This document shows positions 53,999 to 61,672 of a stretch of DNA of 61,672 bases, in pieces. The stretch spans positions 1 through 61,672 of the forward strand of contig JAUCGI010000006.1 in NCBI GenBank assembly GCA_030378035.1, read 5' to 3'. A model generated the notes under the pieces. That model made no database searches. It was not told the DNA's origin and saw only the letters and a list, made by a program, of their open reading frames with translations. The translations under genes were made by a program, and so were the position numbers. This DNA comes from Desulfobacterales bacterium HSG2. Its GTDB lineage: Bacteria; Desulfobacterota; Desulfobacteria; Desulfobacterales; 4be13. The number at the start of each line of letters is the position of its first letter. Within the stretch, counting starts at the first letter, position 1.

Positions 53999-56068
53999 TT
54001 ACCGCAAATACTTTTTCAAAACAGCAACAAGATTGTCGAGCGATAACGGCTTGGCGATATAATCGGTCAGCCCGGCGTCATACGCTTCCCGCTGCTGCTC
54101 TGTGAAAGCGTCGGCGGACAATGCCACAATCGGCGTTTCTCTGAAATCAGGATCCCGGCGAATCTGCCGGGTGGTCTCCATCCCGTTCATTCCCGGGAGC
54201 TGGATGTCCATGAATATCAGATCCGGGGGACGGCCTTCCGCCTTCATTTTCATCGCCTTTTCGACCCCGCTCTCTCCGTCGTCGGCAATGGCGACTTCCA
54301 GTTCCATTTTGTTTAACAGGGCCTCTATCAGTTTCTGATTGAACCACTCGTCCTCAATGACCAGGATCATGCTTGCCTTGGAAAAGATGTGAACTCCCGG
54401 ACTGCTCTCCTCCTCTCTCGCAGGGGATGAAACTGAGGTGCGATCTTCGGCAACTTTCAGAGGAAGCCTCACACTCATCCGGGTGCCCGTTCCCTCCTCG
54501 CTTGCCAGTGAAATTGTTCCCTCCATAAATTCGACCAGCCGTCTGGTGATGGCCAGGCCCAGACCCGTTCCGCCGTGCTGACGGGTGTTGGAGTTGTCCG
54601 CCTGTTCAAAAGGATCAAAGATGACTTCCTGCTTGTCATGAGGAATGCCGATTCCCTGATCCGTCACCCTGATGACGAGGGAATTCTCCTCCTCAAACAC
54701 TTTCAGGTCAACCTCTTTCCGCGCGGGTGTGAATTTGATCGCGTTGCCGAGCAGATTGATTATGATCTGAGTGAGCTTGCCGCGGTCGGAACAGATGCTT
54801 CCGGGCAGTCCGGGATCAACTTCATGAGTGAGGTACACCCCTTTCTGATCTGCCATAGGTTCATAGACAGTGGCGATGCCTTTCATCAGATCTCCGAGGT
54901 TGATCTCCTCTTTGAAAAGTTCAATCTTCCCGGCCTCGATCCTGGATATTTCCAGGATATCACTGATGAGGGTCATGAGATGCTCGCCGCTGGCATGAAT
55001 GTTTTCCAGAAACTGCCGATACTCATCAGACAGAAAAGAGGTCTCTCTTTGGTCCATCAGAATATGGGAGAACCCCATGATCGCGTTCATGGGGGTGCGG
55101 ATTTCATGGCTCATATTGGTCAGAAACCGGGTTTTGGCCCGGGAAGCCGATTCCGCATCTTCCCTGGCCTTTTCCAGTGATTCCAGAGTTGTTGCGTTAT
55201 TCAGGGCGATGGATGCAAATTCGCAGAATCCCTCGGCCAGACGGAGATCGGACCGGGTGAACGGGCCGGGTTTGTTGGCAAACCCCATGACGCCGACCAC
55301 CTTTTCCCGGATTTTCAGCGGCATCACCATGACATTCTCCAGCGGAACATGACCCTCCGGCAGATTTGCCGTCCACTGACTCCCGGGAAAATCATTTTCA
55401 CAGACGGGCTTGCCCGATTTGCAGACCTCCTTTTCCATGGCGCGAGCCTGCATAAGCAGGTGCGGATGAATGTGTTCCCCGCTTTCCAGAAAGAGGGCTT
55501 CGTTCTGATCGCCGTTTTCAGAAACAAGGGCCACATATCCCGCGGCGGAACCGACTGATTCTGAGCAGATATCAAATATTTTTCGGGCGGCATACCCAAA
55601 ATCGTTCTGTTCGAGGACAGCGCGGGAACCTTCCAGAAGAGCCGCGGTCTCCCTGGCGTATCGCTTTGATTCTTCCAATGCCAGTTGCAGGTTTTCTTCA
55701 GCCTGCCTGCGGTCCGAGACCTGCTGAATAAATGCCAGCAGCCGGTCCATGTCAAGGGGCTTGGTTTCATACCCGACAATCTCTTTTCGATGAACCGCCC
55801 GGGCCGCGCTTTCGATGGAAGCATGTGCGGTGATAATCATATAATCCGCACGGATGATTTCCGATAATCGTTCCTGTAGTTGCAGCCCGTCCATGTCCGG
55901 AAGCTTGTAATCCACGAGCACCAAGTCGAATTGCTGCGAGCGGCACAGCTCAACCGCGCTTTTTCCGTCATAAGCGACAGCGGTTGCGTATCCGGCCTCT
56001 TGCAGAATGTCTGTCAGATTGGTTGCCAGATCCTGATTGTCATCCACAACCATGATATTCATTTTCAT
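53999..56068 (-). CDS. Hybrid histidine kinase REC-GAF-HisKA-HATPase-REC (copy B)
   Basis: A 689-aa soluble kinase with the same layout as copy A (45005-47083): REC1 (VDYKLPDMDG), GAF, HisKA (His321 in SHEIRTP), HATPase and REC2 (MDIQLPG, Lys in IAKPL). The N-terminal 20 residues are identical to copy A. The GAF part differs most. ATG 56068 overlaps the stop of the 56065 kinase (ATGA). AAAAGGAG sits seven bases upstream. The duplicated unit therefore includes the end of the upstream kinase, which is intact here and broken near copy A. Confidence 0.94.
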   Translation of the reverse strand: MKMNIMVVDDNQDLATNLTDILQEAGYATAVAYDGKSAVELCRSQQFDLVLVDYKLPDMDGLQLQERLSEIIRADYMIITAHASIESAARAVHRKEIVGYETKPLDMDRLLAFIQQVSDRRQAEENLQLALEESKRYARETAALLEGSRAVLEQNDFGYAARKIFDICSESVGSAAGYVALVSENGDQNEALFLESGEHIHPHLLMQARAMEKEVCKSGKPVCENDFPGSQWTANLPEGHVPLENVMVMPLKIREKVVGVMGFANKPGPFTRSDLRLAEGFCEFASIALNNATTLESLEKAREDAESASRAKTRFLTNMSHEIRTPMNAIMGFSHILMDQRETSFLSDEYRQFLENIHASGEHLMTLISDILEISRIEAGKIELFKEEINLGDLMKGIATVYEPMADQKGVYLTHEVDPGLPGSICSDRGKLTQIIINLLGNAIKFTPARKEVDLKVFEEENSLVIRVTDQGIGIPHDKQEVIFDPFEQADNSNTRQHGGTGLGLAITRRLVEFMEGTISLASEEGTGTRMSVRLPLKVAEDRTSVSSPAREEESSPGVHIFSKASMILVIEDEWFNQKLIEALLNKMELEVAIADDGESGVEKAMKMKAEGRPPDLIFMDIQLPGMNGMETTRQIRRDPDFRETPIVALSADAFTEQQREAYDAGLTDYIAKPLSLDNLVAVLKKYLR

Positions 56069-57852
56069 TTGTTTTCTCCTTTTTTGCTAACAGGTAATGT
56101 TAAGATAAATGTCGCCCCTTCGGAATCGGATATCGCCCGTACCCTTCCCCCGTGATTCTCAACAATCATTTTCGTGATGGAGAGGCCGAACCCGATGCCG
56201 TGGGGCTTGGTGCTGAACAGCGGTTCAAAAACTTTTTCAAGTCGTTCGGGCGGAATTCCCGGGCCGGTGTCGGCCACTGAGAGTTCAGCCTGTCCTGATT
56301 CCGAAGACCGTAACTTGATCGTGAGTTTTCCCGCATCGCTCATCGCCTGTGTCGCATTTTTAATGATGTTTTTCAATGCCATTCGGACTTGTTCGGTTTC
56401 AACATCGACAAAGATATCCTTGTCAGGCATGTCTGAAACCACCTCGACCGTGTCGGGAATTTTGGCGCTGCGAAGCGTCTCGGTAATCAGATCCGTCAGA
56501 TCATTCTTTTCCATCTTCGGCTTTTCCATTCGGGAGAGGTTCAGCAGGCTTTCGATAATGGCCACTGATTTCTTCACGTTTGCGGAAATAAGCTCGAGGG
56601 ATCTGTCGATATTTTCATCCGAATTTCCGAGTTTCATTTTCAGAAAATAGGCGGAGCCGTCAATCACTGCCAACGGATTGCGCAGTTCATGGGATATGCT
56701 CCCTGCAAAATGACCCAGCACAGCCAGGCGTTCCTTCAGGAGCAGTTCCTCCTGAGCCTTTTGCAGCGATTGTTGTGCCAGTTTCATCTCTGTGACATCA
56801 CGGGCAACACTTAACACATGCGCCACCGACCCGTCCCGTGCATATTCCGGAACCATAATGGCCTGGAAATACGTTAAACCGGCAGGCGTCGGGAAAGTGA
56901 AATCCACAACTCTCTTTTGCCCTGTGGCGAAAATCTCCCGGTAGTTCTTCTGCCAGACAGAATAAACTCCCTTCGGCATGCCTAACGCCTGATGGTCTTT
57001 TCCGATAAAGGCTTTGGGGGACATCCCTGTTGCGGCTTCAACAGCAGGATTAACATAAACATGGCGGAGTTTCTTATCAAAACGGGCAATGATATCCGGA
57101 GAATTCTCCGCTAACGCCCTGAATTCCTGTTCACGGCGATATATTTCTTCTTCTGTCCGCTTTCTTTCAATGATTTCCCGTCGCTGTTCGACAAAAAACA
57201 GCCCCATCAGAAGGGTATAAAGAAAAGCAAAAAGAATTAAAACACGGATCAGTGTGCTCAGACTGTCGATAGTTTTTCCGATGGTCTGATCCAGCAATGA
57301 AAAAAAGACGCTTTGAATCTGTGAATGAATGTTCAGGTGATGACGGATGATTTCCAGCCATAATTGGATGTCCTTTTGATATTGAAGTAAAAGGTTTAAG
57401 ACGTCCGCCCGGGAAACCGTCTGTTCCAAGTGACGGTTTGTTTCGGCAATTGCACGGGAAATGTTTCGGAGTCGGGGTATCAGCGATTTGAGATTATATT
57501 TCAGCATGAGCGGATCATTTTCCGGCAATTTGCCGATAATTTCCAGATTGATCTGTTCCCCGATATCCAGATGCGCAATAACAGCTTTGTTCAGAGAGAC
57601 CAACTCATTGATAATGGTTTCCTTATTTTTCAGACCCTCCTCATATTGCATGATTCTTTCAAAGGTAAGAACGGATTTGTTCACAAACGCACTTTGCTGA
57701 AAAATGTTTTTTTCAAAAAAGAGTCGTTCCGCTTTCGTCGTTACGCTCATCTCCTGAATCTGTGCTGACAGTGAAGACATGCATGCGACAAGACATATCC
57801 CGATAATGCAAAGCGCTATGAAGGAGAGTTTTGTCTTTTTTCTTTTTTCCAT
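56065..57852 (-). CDS. Membrane histidine kinase TM-TM-PAS-HisKA-HATPase
   Basis: A 595-aa kinase. Membrane helices (about 10-28 and 200-222) enclose a helical periplasmic region of about 170 residues with many Leu and Asn. A PAS domain (about 240-360, FRALAENSPDIIARFD) precedes the shared QKAQEELLLKERLAVLGHFA segment, HisKA with His388 in SHELRNP, and HATPase ending TLPVSKKGENK. The periplasmic part looks like a four-helix (NarX/Tar type) sensor. A lipoprotein gene ends 20 bp upstream, so both are probably in one transcript. Its last four bases overlap the next kinase (ATGA). Confidence 0.92.
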   Translation of the reverse strand: MEKRKKTKLSFIALCIIGICLVACMSSLSAQIQEMSVTTKAERLFFEKNIFQQSAFVNKSVLTFERIMQYEEGLKNKETIINELVSLNKAVIAHLDIGEQINLEIIGKLPENDPLMLKYNLKSLIPRLRNISRAIAETNRHLEQTVSRADVLNLLLQYQKDIQLWLEIIRHHLNIHSQIQSVFFSLLDQTIGKTIDSLSTLIRVLILFAFLYTLLMGLFFVEQRREIIERKRTEEEIYRREQEFRALAENSPDIIARFDKKLRHVYVNPAVEAATGMSPKAFIGKDHQALGMPKGVYSVWQKNYREIFATGQKRVVDFTFPTPAGLTYFQAIMVPEYARDGSVAHVLSVARDVTEMKLAQQSLQKAQEELLLKERLAVLGHFAGSISHELRNPLAVIDGSAYFLKMKLGNSDENIDRSLELISANVKKSVAIIESLLNLSRMEKPKMEKNDLTDLITETLRSAKIPDTVEVVSDMPDKDIFVDVETEQVRMALKNIIKNATQAMSDAGKLTIKLRSSESGQAELSVADTGPGIPPERLEKVFEPLFSTKPHGIGFGLSITKMIVENHGGRVRAISDSEGATFILTLPVSKKGENK

Positions 57853-57872
57853 ATTGATGCTGTTCTCCCAGT

Positions 57873-58442
57873 TTATTTGACAATGATGGTTCTTACATAC
57901 CAGACCAGTTGATGTTTATATATTTCACGAGGCAATTCCGGGTGTTTGCCAAAATTGATGGCAATGGCGACGGGTCCTTTGTCCCTTGCCGGTTCATGCT
58001 GTTTGTAAAGCTTTCCGTTCAGTTTGTATGACAAAATGTATTCATATTTTCGGATATCCGCTATTCTTATGCTGGCCTTGTAATCATTGGCGGCAATGAC
58101 ATCGATCAGGGTTGCGGACGGATCGGGTTCCAAAAAACGCAGTACCTGCCAAAGTGATGCGCCGACATACGATTGGACCTCATTTTTCCAAGCATTCTTT
58201 TCCTCAAAGGAGACACACGGAAATTTCATGAGGGTATCCAAATCGAAAAATGCCGGATTCACTTTATTGATTTTGCCTCTGACAATCACTTCGGCACCGT
58301 CCGAATTCAGATGTTTCGGCATCTCAATACCTTTTAGTGAAGGTTCTGTGTGATTTTCCTGTCTGTCGCATCCTGTGCAAAGGAACCAAAGGACAAAGAG
58401 TCCCAGAACAGATACAGCGAAAGACAATTTTATTTTCATCAT
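57873..58442 (-). CDS. Lipoprotein with molybdopterin-oxidoreductase-like domain
   Basis: A 189-aa exported protein. The signal peptide ends in a lipobox (FLCTGC, acylated Cys at about 25), so it is anchored to a membrane in the periplasm. The mature part resembles the small oxidoreductase molybdopterin-binding (sulfite-oxidase-like) fold: YVGASLWQVL, DVIAANDYKASI, YILSYKLNGK and a late GPVAIAINFG. The only mature Cys besides the lipidated one is in FPCVSF, near where the family binds molybdenum, but cofactor binding cannot be claimed. It sits directly before the 56065 kinase, so it may supply a signal. RBS AAGGTGG. Confidence 0.7.
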   Translation of the reverse strand: MMKIKLSFAVSVLGLFVLWFLCTGCDRQENHTEPSLKGIEMPKHLNSDGAEVIVRGKINKVNPAFFDLDTLMKFPCVSFEEKNAWKNEVQSYVGASLWQVLRFLEPDPSATLIDVIAANDYKASIRIADIRKYEYILSYKLNGKLYKQHEPARDKGPVAIAINFGKHPELPREIYKHQLVWYVRTIIVK

Positions 58443-58555
58443 TTTTCACCACCTTTTTTATTTGTTTTTGAACGATTAGTAAAATCTTGTTACTTACTTA
58501 TTTTTTTTAATCCGTCAGGATGAGTATAAACACAGCGTCCTAATCAGAAAAAATA

Positions 58556-58795
58556 CTGATTATAACGCCTTTTGGGGAACTCCGTTTTCAGAGGCTCCAC
58601 CCCTGTCATCCCGGGCAAAAATGCTGATTATAACGGACTTCGGGGAGGCCCGGGAATATGACAACGGATTTCGGGATTAAACGGATATTCCCGGTCAGAC
58701 ATGACAGCGGATTCCGGGGATGAAACGGACATATCCGTTTTAATCCTCCTATCCGTTGTCATATTCCCAGACCTCCCCAAAAGGCGTTATAATCG
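58556..58795. repeat. Nested double TIR element
   Basis: Outer ends CTGATTATAACGCCTTTTGG and CCAAAAGGCGTTATAATCGG pair. A second left end, CTGATTATAACGGACTTCGG, starts at 58624. The interior has imperfect palindromes GGGAATATGACAACGGATTT and CCGTTGTCATATTCCC, with no hexamers. Left of it, 58443-58555 holds nothing recognisable. Confidence 0.88.
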
Positions 58796-58831
58796 GAAAA
58801 AATATTACCATACCAGTTTATCATTGTTTGG

Positions 58832-61246
58832 TCAAGCACTATTTTCAAGTCCCTGTTCCTTCTTTTCGGCCATCGGCAAAGTAATGGTGAAAGTTGCCCC
58901 TGTCCCGGGATCGGATTCCGCTCGTATGCTTCCCCCGTGATTTTCAACAATCATTTTCGTGATGGAGAGACCGAATCCGATACCGTGGGTCTTGGTACTG
59001 AACAACGGTTCAAACACTTTTTCGAGATGTTCAGGCGGAATTCCCGGGCCGGTGTCGGCCACCGAGAGTTCGATCTGACCCGACTCCGCAGGTTGTGCCG
59101 TAAGCGTCAGTTTTCCCGTATCATTCATGGCCTGCACCGCGTTTTTGATGACATTTTTCAAGGCCATGCGCATTTGTTCGGTTTCGACATCGACAAAAAT
59201 ACGTTTGTCAGATAAATTCAAAACGACTTTGACCGTATCGGGAATTTTAGCGCTGTCCAGCGTCTCGGAAATCAGATCCGTTAAGTTGATCTTTTCCGTC
59301 CTCGGTTTTTCCATTTGGGACAGGTTTAAAAGGCTTTGGATAATGGCCGTTGATTTCCTCACATTGGATGAAATGCGTTCCAAGTGTTGCCGGATTTTTT
59401 CCTCACCGGTTCCCATTTTCATTTTCAGAAAATACACAGAAGTGTCTATCGTCGCTAACGGGTTACGCAGTTCATGGGATATGCTGCCCGCAAAATGGCC
59501 CAGCACGGCCAGACGTTCCTTGATCAGCAATTCCTCCTGGGTCTTTTCGAGTTCCCGGGTGCGTTCCTCGACCATCTCCTCCAATCGTTCCGAATATTCC
59601 CTGAGTTGTTCCTGTGCCAGCCTCCGCTCAGTGATGTCAATTGCCGTAGCAGCCATAAATGCCGGCCGGCCTTTCTGATCCTTAATGATAATACCATTCA
59701 TAAGCATGGGAAACACCATGCCATTACGATGGGTATGCCAGACTTCCTCAGCACTGACCTGACCGGTATTCAGCAGTTTACGAATGCTTTTTGTTACTTG
59801 TTCCATCTGTTCTTCCTTGTGAAAAATGCTGAGATTCTGTCCGATCAGTTCATCAGGTCTGTATCCGTGTGAGTCTGCAAAACATTCATTGATATAGCTG
59901 ATATTTCCATCCGTATCCGCAATAGCGGCACCAAAATTGGCATTGTCGAAAACGGCTTTCAGTTTCATCATTTCTTCCTGGGCCTGTATGCGTTCGGTGC
60001 TGTCGATAACTAGGGTCAGGAGCCTCGGCTCTCCGTCGAAGGTGATTCGGCTGACCGTTATGCTGGCATGAAATGTCGAGCCGTCGGAACGAATCATCTC
60101 GGCCTCGAAATCGCGGACATAACCATCGCGTCGTATATGTTCAAGCAGCACATCCCGCTGTTCGGGATAGCGGTAGGAATTGCGCAAGTTGGACTGCTTT
60201 AGTTTGGCCATGGGCAAAGCGAACATCTTGCATATCTGGTCGTTTGCGGTGATAATCTCCCCTTCCAATGTGGCCATCCCGATGCCCAGCGGCGCGTTCT
60301 TTATCAGTGTGCGATAGCGAATCTCGGACTCCTGTATCGCCTTATCCGCCAACCGTCTCTCGGTGATATCCTCTCCCGAACTGAGTGTGCCGGTGATTTC
60401 ACCGTTTTCGTTTCTAAGGATCGTATTATGCCATGCAATCAGTCGTTCTTCTCCGCCGCGGGTCAGAACAGTATTTTCAAAATATTCAACAGGCTCAATA
60501 TCTCCTTTTATCAATTCCCCAAATACAGTCTTTACTTTCACCCTGATATCCGCGGGCAGAAAATGATCAAACCAGTTCCTGCCAATGATTTCATCTTTCG
60601 CATAGCCAAGTATTTCACATCCTTTTCTGTTGATATGTGCCACATTCTGATTGGCATCTATGGCAAGCATGATGACTGCGGCAAAGTCAAAATACATCTC
60701 TGCCCTGTCCCGCTCCCGGCGTAATTCCTCAGTGCGTTTTGCCACCTGATCTTCCAAATCGGCATTGATCGCCTTTAATTCGTCAATCAGTTGGACGTTT
60801 CTTTCTTTTAAATCGAATGCTTCCAAAGCACGCTGAATCGTCAGCAGCAAATCATCCTTATCGAACGGCTTGACGATGAACTTGTAGATTTGAGCCTGAT
60901 TCACCGAGGCGATAATCGATTCAACATCCGTGTATGCCGTCACTATGATCCGAATCGCATTCGGAATAATGGGAAGGGTTTTTTTCAGAAATTCAACGCC
61001 ATTCATACGCGGCATTCGCTGATCGCACAGAATGAGACGGATTTGTTCCGGGGTCGGATGATTCTGCACCAGTTCCAGTGCCTCCTCTCCGTCGCCCGCG
61101 ACGAGAACATTGTAATGCTTTTCAAGCATCTGTGACAGCACTATGCGGATGTGCAGCTCATCATCAACAATCAGGATCGTATGGTCTTTTCTAACCACAT
61201 CTTCTGCCTGAATTTTTGCCAGTTTCTTTTTATCAAACAAAGGCAT
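58832..61246 (-). CDS. Soluble kinase REC-PAS-PAS-PAS-HisKA-HATPase
   Basis: An 804-aa cytosolic kinase. REC (Asp75 in LILCDQRMP, Lys in IVKPF) is followed by a coiled coil, three PAS domains (about 178-295 YFDFAAVIMLAID; 305-425 YRTLIKNAPLGIGM; 430-545 AVFDNANFGAAIAD), a coiled coil, HisKA with His591 in SHELRNP, and HATPase. The start ATG 61246 has AAAGGAG upstream. The C-terminus stops at EQGLENSA, where the homologous 48520 gene reads TGG in place of this TGA; the DNA after it still matches the 48520 tail (NNDKL). So this gene lost its end by a point change. It is separated from the operon below by a nested TIR element. Confidence 0.92.
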   Translation of the reverse strand: MPLFDKKKLAKIQAEDVVRKDHTILIVDDELHIRIVLSQMLEKHYNVLVAGDGEEALELVQNHPTPEQIRLILCDQRMPRMNGVEFLKKTLPIIPNAIRIIVTAYTDVESIIASVNQAQIYKFIVKPFDKDDLLLTIQRALEAFDLKERNVQLIDELKAINADLEDQVAKRTEELRRERDRAEMYFDFAAVIMLAIDANQNVAHINRKGCEILGYAKDEIIGRNWFDHFLPADIRVKVKTVFGELIKGDIEPVEYFENTVLTRGGEERLIAWHNTILRNENGEITGTLSSGEDITERRLADKAIQESEIRYRTLIKNAPLGIGMATLEGEIITANDQICKMFALPMAKLKQSNLRNSYRYPEQRDVLLEHIRRDGYVRDFEAEMIRSDGSTFHASITVSRITFDGEPRLLTLVIDSTERIQAQEEMMKLKAVFDNANFGAAIADTDGNISYINECFADSHGYRPDELIGQNLSIFHKEEQMEQVTKSIRKLLNTGQVSAEEVWHTHRNGMVFPMLMNGIIIKDQKGRPAFMAATAIDITERRLAQEQLREYSERLEEMVEERTRELEKTQEELLIKERLAVLGHFAGSISHELRNPLATIDTSVYFLKMKMGTGEEKIRQHLERISSNVRKSTAIIQSLLNLSQMEKPRTEKINLTDLISETLDSAKIPDTVKVVLNLSDKRIFVDVETEQMRMALKNVIKNAVQAMNDTGKLTLTAQPAESGQIELSVADTGPGIPPEHLEKVFEPLFSTKTHGIGFGLSITKMIVENHGGSIRAESDPGTGATFTITLPMAEKKEQGLENSA

Positions 61247-61257
61247 TACGATAACTC

Positions 61258-61350
61258 CTTTATACTTGCACTTGCACTTGCACTTGCACTTGCACTTAAA
61301 CTTAAACTTGCACTTAAACTTGCACTTGCACTTGCACTTGCACTTAAACT
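61258..61350. repeat. CTTGCA/CTTAAA hexamer array
   Basis: A single arm of CTTGCA and CTTAAA hexamers directly upstream of the 58832 kinase start. There is no inverted partner inside the window. Confidence 0.9.
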
Positions 61351-61363
61351 TGTCCGTAAACGA

Positions 61364-61490
61364 ATTTTGTGGTCCGAATCTGTTTTTTTAACGCAGAGGA
61401 CGCAGAGGACGCAGAGGACCGCGGAGTCTCATCCGAATCTCTGCGTTTCTCTGCGTTCTCTGCGTTCTCTGCGTTTCTCTGACCGTTTGA
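61364..61490. repeat. 127-bp direct repeat, copy 1
   Basis: ATTTTGTGGTCCGAATCTG, then AACGCAGAGGACGCAGAGG, CCGCGGAG and the inverted CTCTGCGTTTCTCTGCGTT, ending GACCGTTTGA. It is base-for-base identical to 61546-61672 by reading. Confidence 0.95.
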
Positions 61491-61545
61491 AATTATACAG
61501 AACCACAAAAAGCGTTAGAAGCAGGAATGTTCCTGATTCTAACGG

Positions 61546-61672
61546 ATTTTGTGGTCCGAATCTGTTTTTTTAACGCAGAGGACGCAGAGGACGCAGAGGA
61601 CCGCGGAGTCTCATCCGAATCTCTGCGTTTCTCTGCGTTCTCTGCGTTCTCTGCGTTTCTCTGACCGTTTGA
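61546..61672. repeat. 127-bp direct repeat, copy 2 (reaches window end)
   Basis: Identical to 61364-61490. Between the copies CCACAAAAAGCGTTAGAA and TTCTAACGGATTTTGTGG face each other, a TIR variant with TTCTAACG in place of TTATAACG. The repeat may continue beyond the window. Confidence 0.93.

Noticed and set aside
1..61672. tRNA or rRNA genes
   Set aside because: No cloverleaf with a GGTTCGAATCC-type arm or conserved rRNA segment was recognised on reading both strands. A covariance-model scan (tRNAscan-SE, Rfam) with no hit would confirm.

Overview
Origin (inference). The window looks like a repeat-rich, Gram-negative, free-living bacterium, probably an anaerobic Desulfobacterota member (Desulfobacteraceae/Desulfococcaceae/Desulfonema-like). 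The case rests on an LPS gene (kdsB), C1/methylamine genes (heterotetrameric sarcosine oxidase, MttB-family methyltransferase), very many hybrid histidine kinases, and many families of short palindromic and tandem repeats between genes. No rRNA, tRNA, CRISPR array or transposase was seen.

Layout. (1) 1-2.8 kb: repeat-rich, with one unknown gene on the minus strand. (2) 2.8-10.2 kb: sarcosine oxidase operon soxB-[DNA methyltransferase]-soxD-soxA-soxG, split between soxB and soxD by a methyltransferase insert of about 2 kb that is bounded by palindromes. (3) 10.2-22.8 kb: mixed plus-strand genes (AAA ATPase, AIM24-like, M48 protease, 2-hydroxyacid dehydrogenase, U32-like protein, cyclic-nucleotide-binding protein, DUF6765, MttB-like, amino-acid ABC permease, coiled-coil membrane protein), with hexamer/heptamer arrays in most gaps. 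(4) 22.8-23.6 kb: kdsB, convergent. (5) 24.6-40.3 kb, plus strand: a periplasmic binding protein, three very large paralogous hybrid kinases (HisKA-HATPase-REC-REC-HPt) with different sensors, an ECF S-component-like protein overlapping the third kinase, and a kinase-dead REC-PAS-HPt protein. (6) 40.9-61.2 kb, minus strand: eight more kinases, two more binding proteins, a lipoprotein and a REC/kinase pseudogene. Genes from 58.4 to 45.0 kb are nearly all overlapping or within about 30 bp and look like one operon.

How the genes may work together. The right 37 kb is a signalling island of 11 intact histidine kinases with three terminal HPt domains, one kinase-dead HPt protein and three solitary substrate-binding proteins. 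It has no DNA-binding or cyclic-di-GMP output regulator and no ABC permease/ATPase. Binding proteins and an S-component sit beside or overlap kinase genes, which suggests they act as ligand co-receptors rather than transporters (inference).

Repeats. Three layers stand out. First, elements with terminal inverted repeats near CTGATTATAACGGATTT enclose inverted hexamer arms and often a conserved apical core. Second, heptamer arrays occur both between genes and inside kinase genes. Third, palindromes with a GGATTTGCAATCC or GGATTTGGCAATCC core form dense arrays. The most striking case is heptamer arrays inserted at the same loop of the second receiver domain in two paralogous kinases. A one-unit change there would shift the frame and remove the end of REC2 and the HPt domain.
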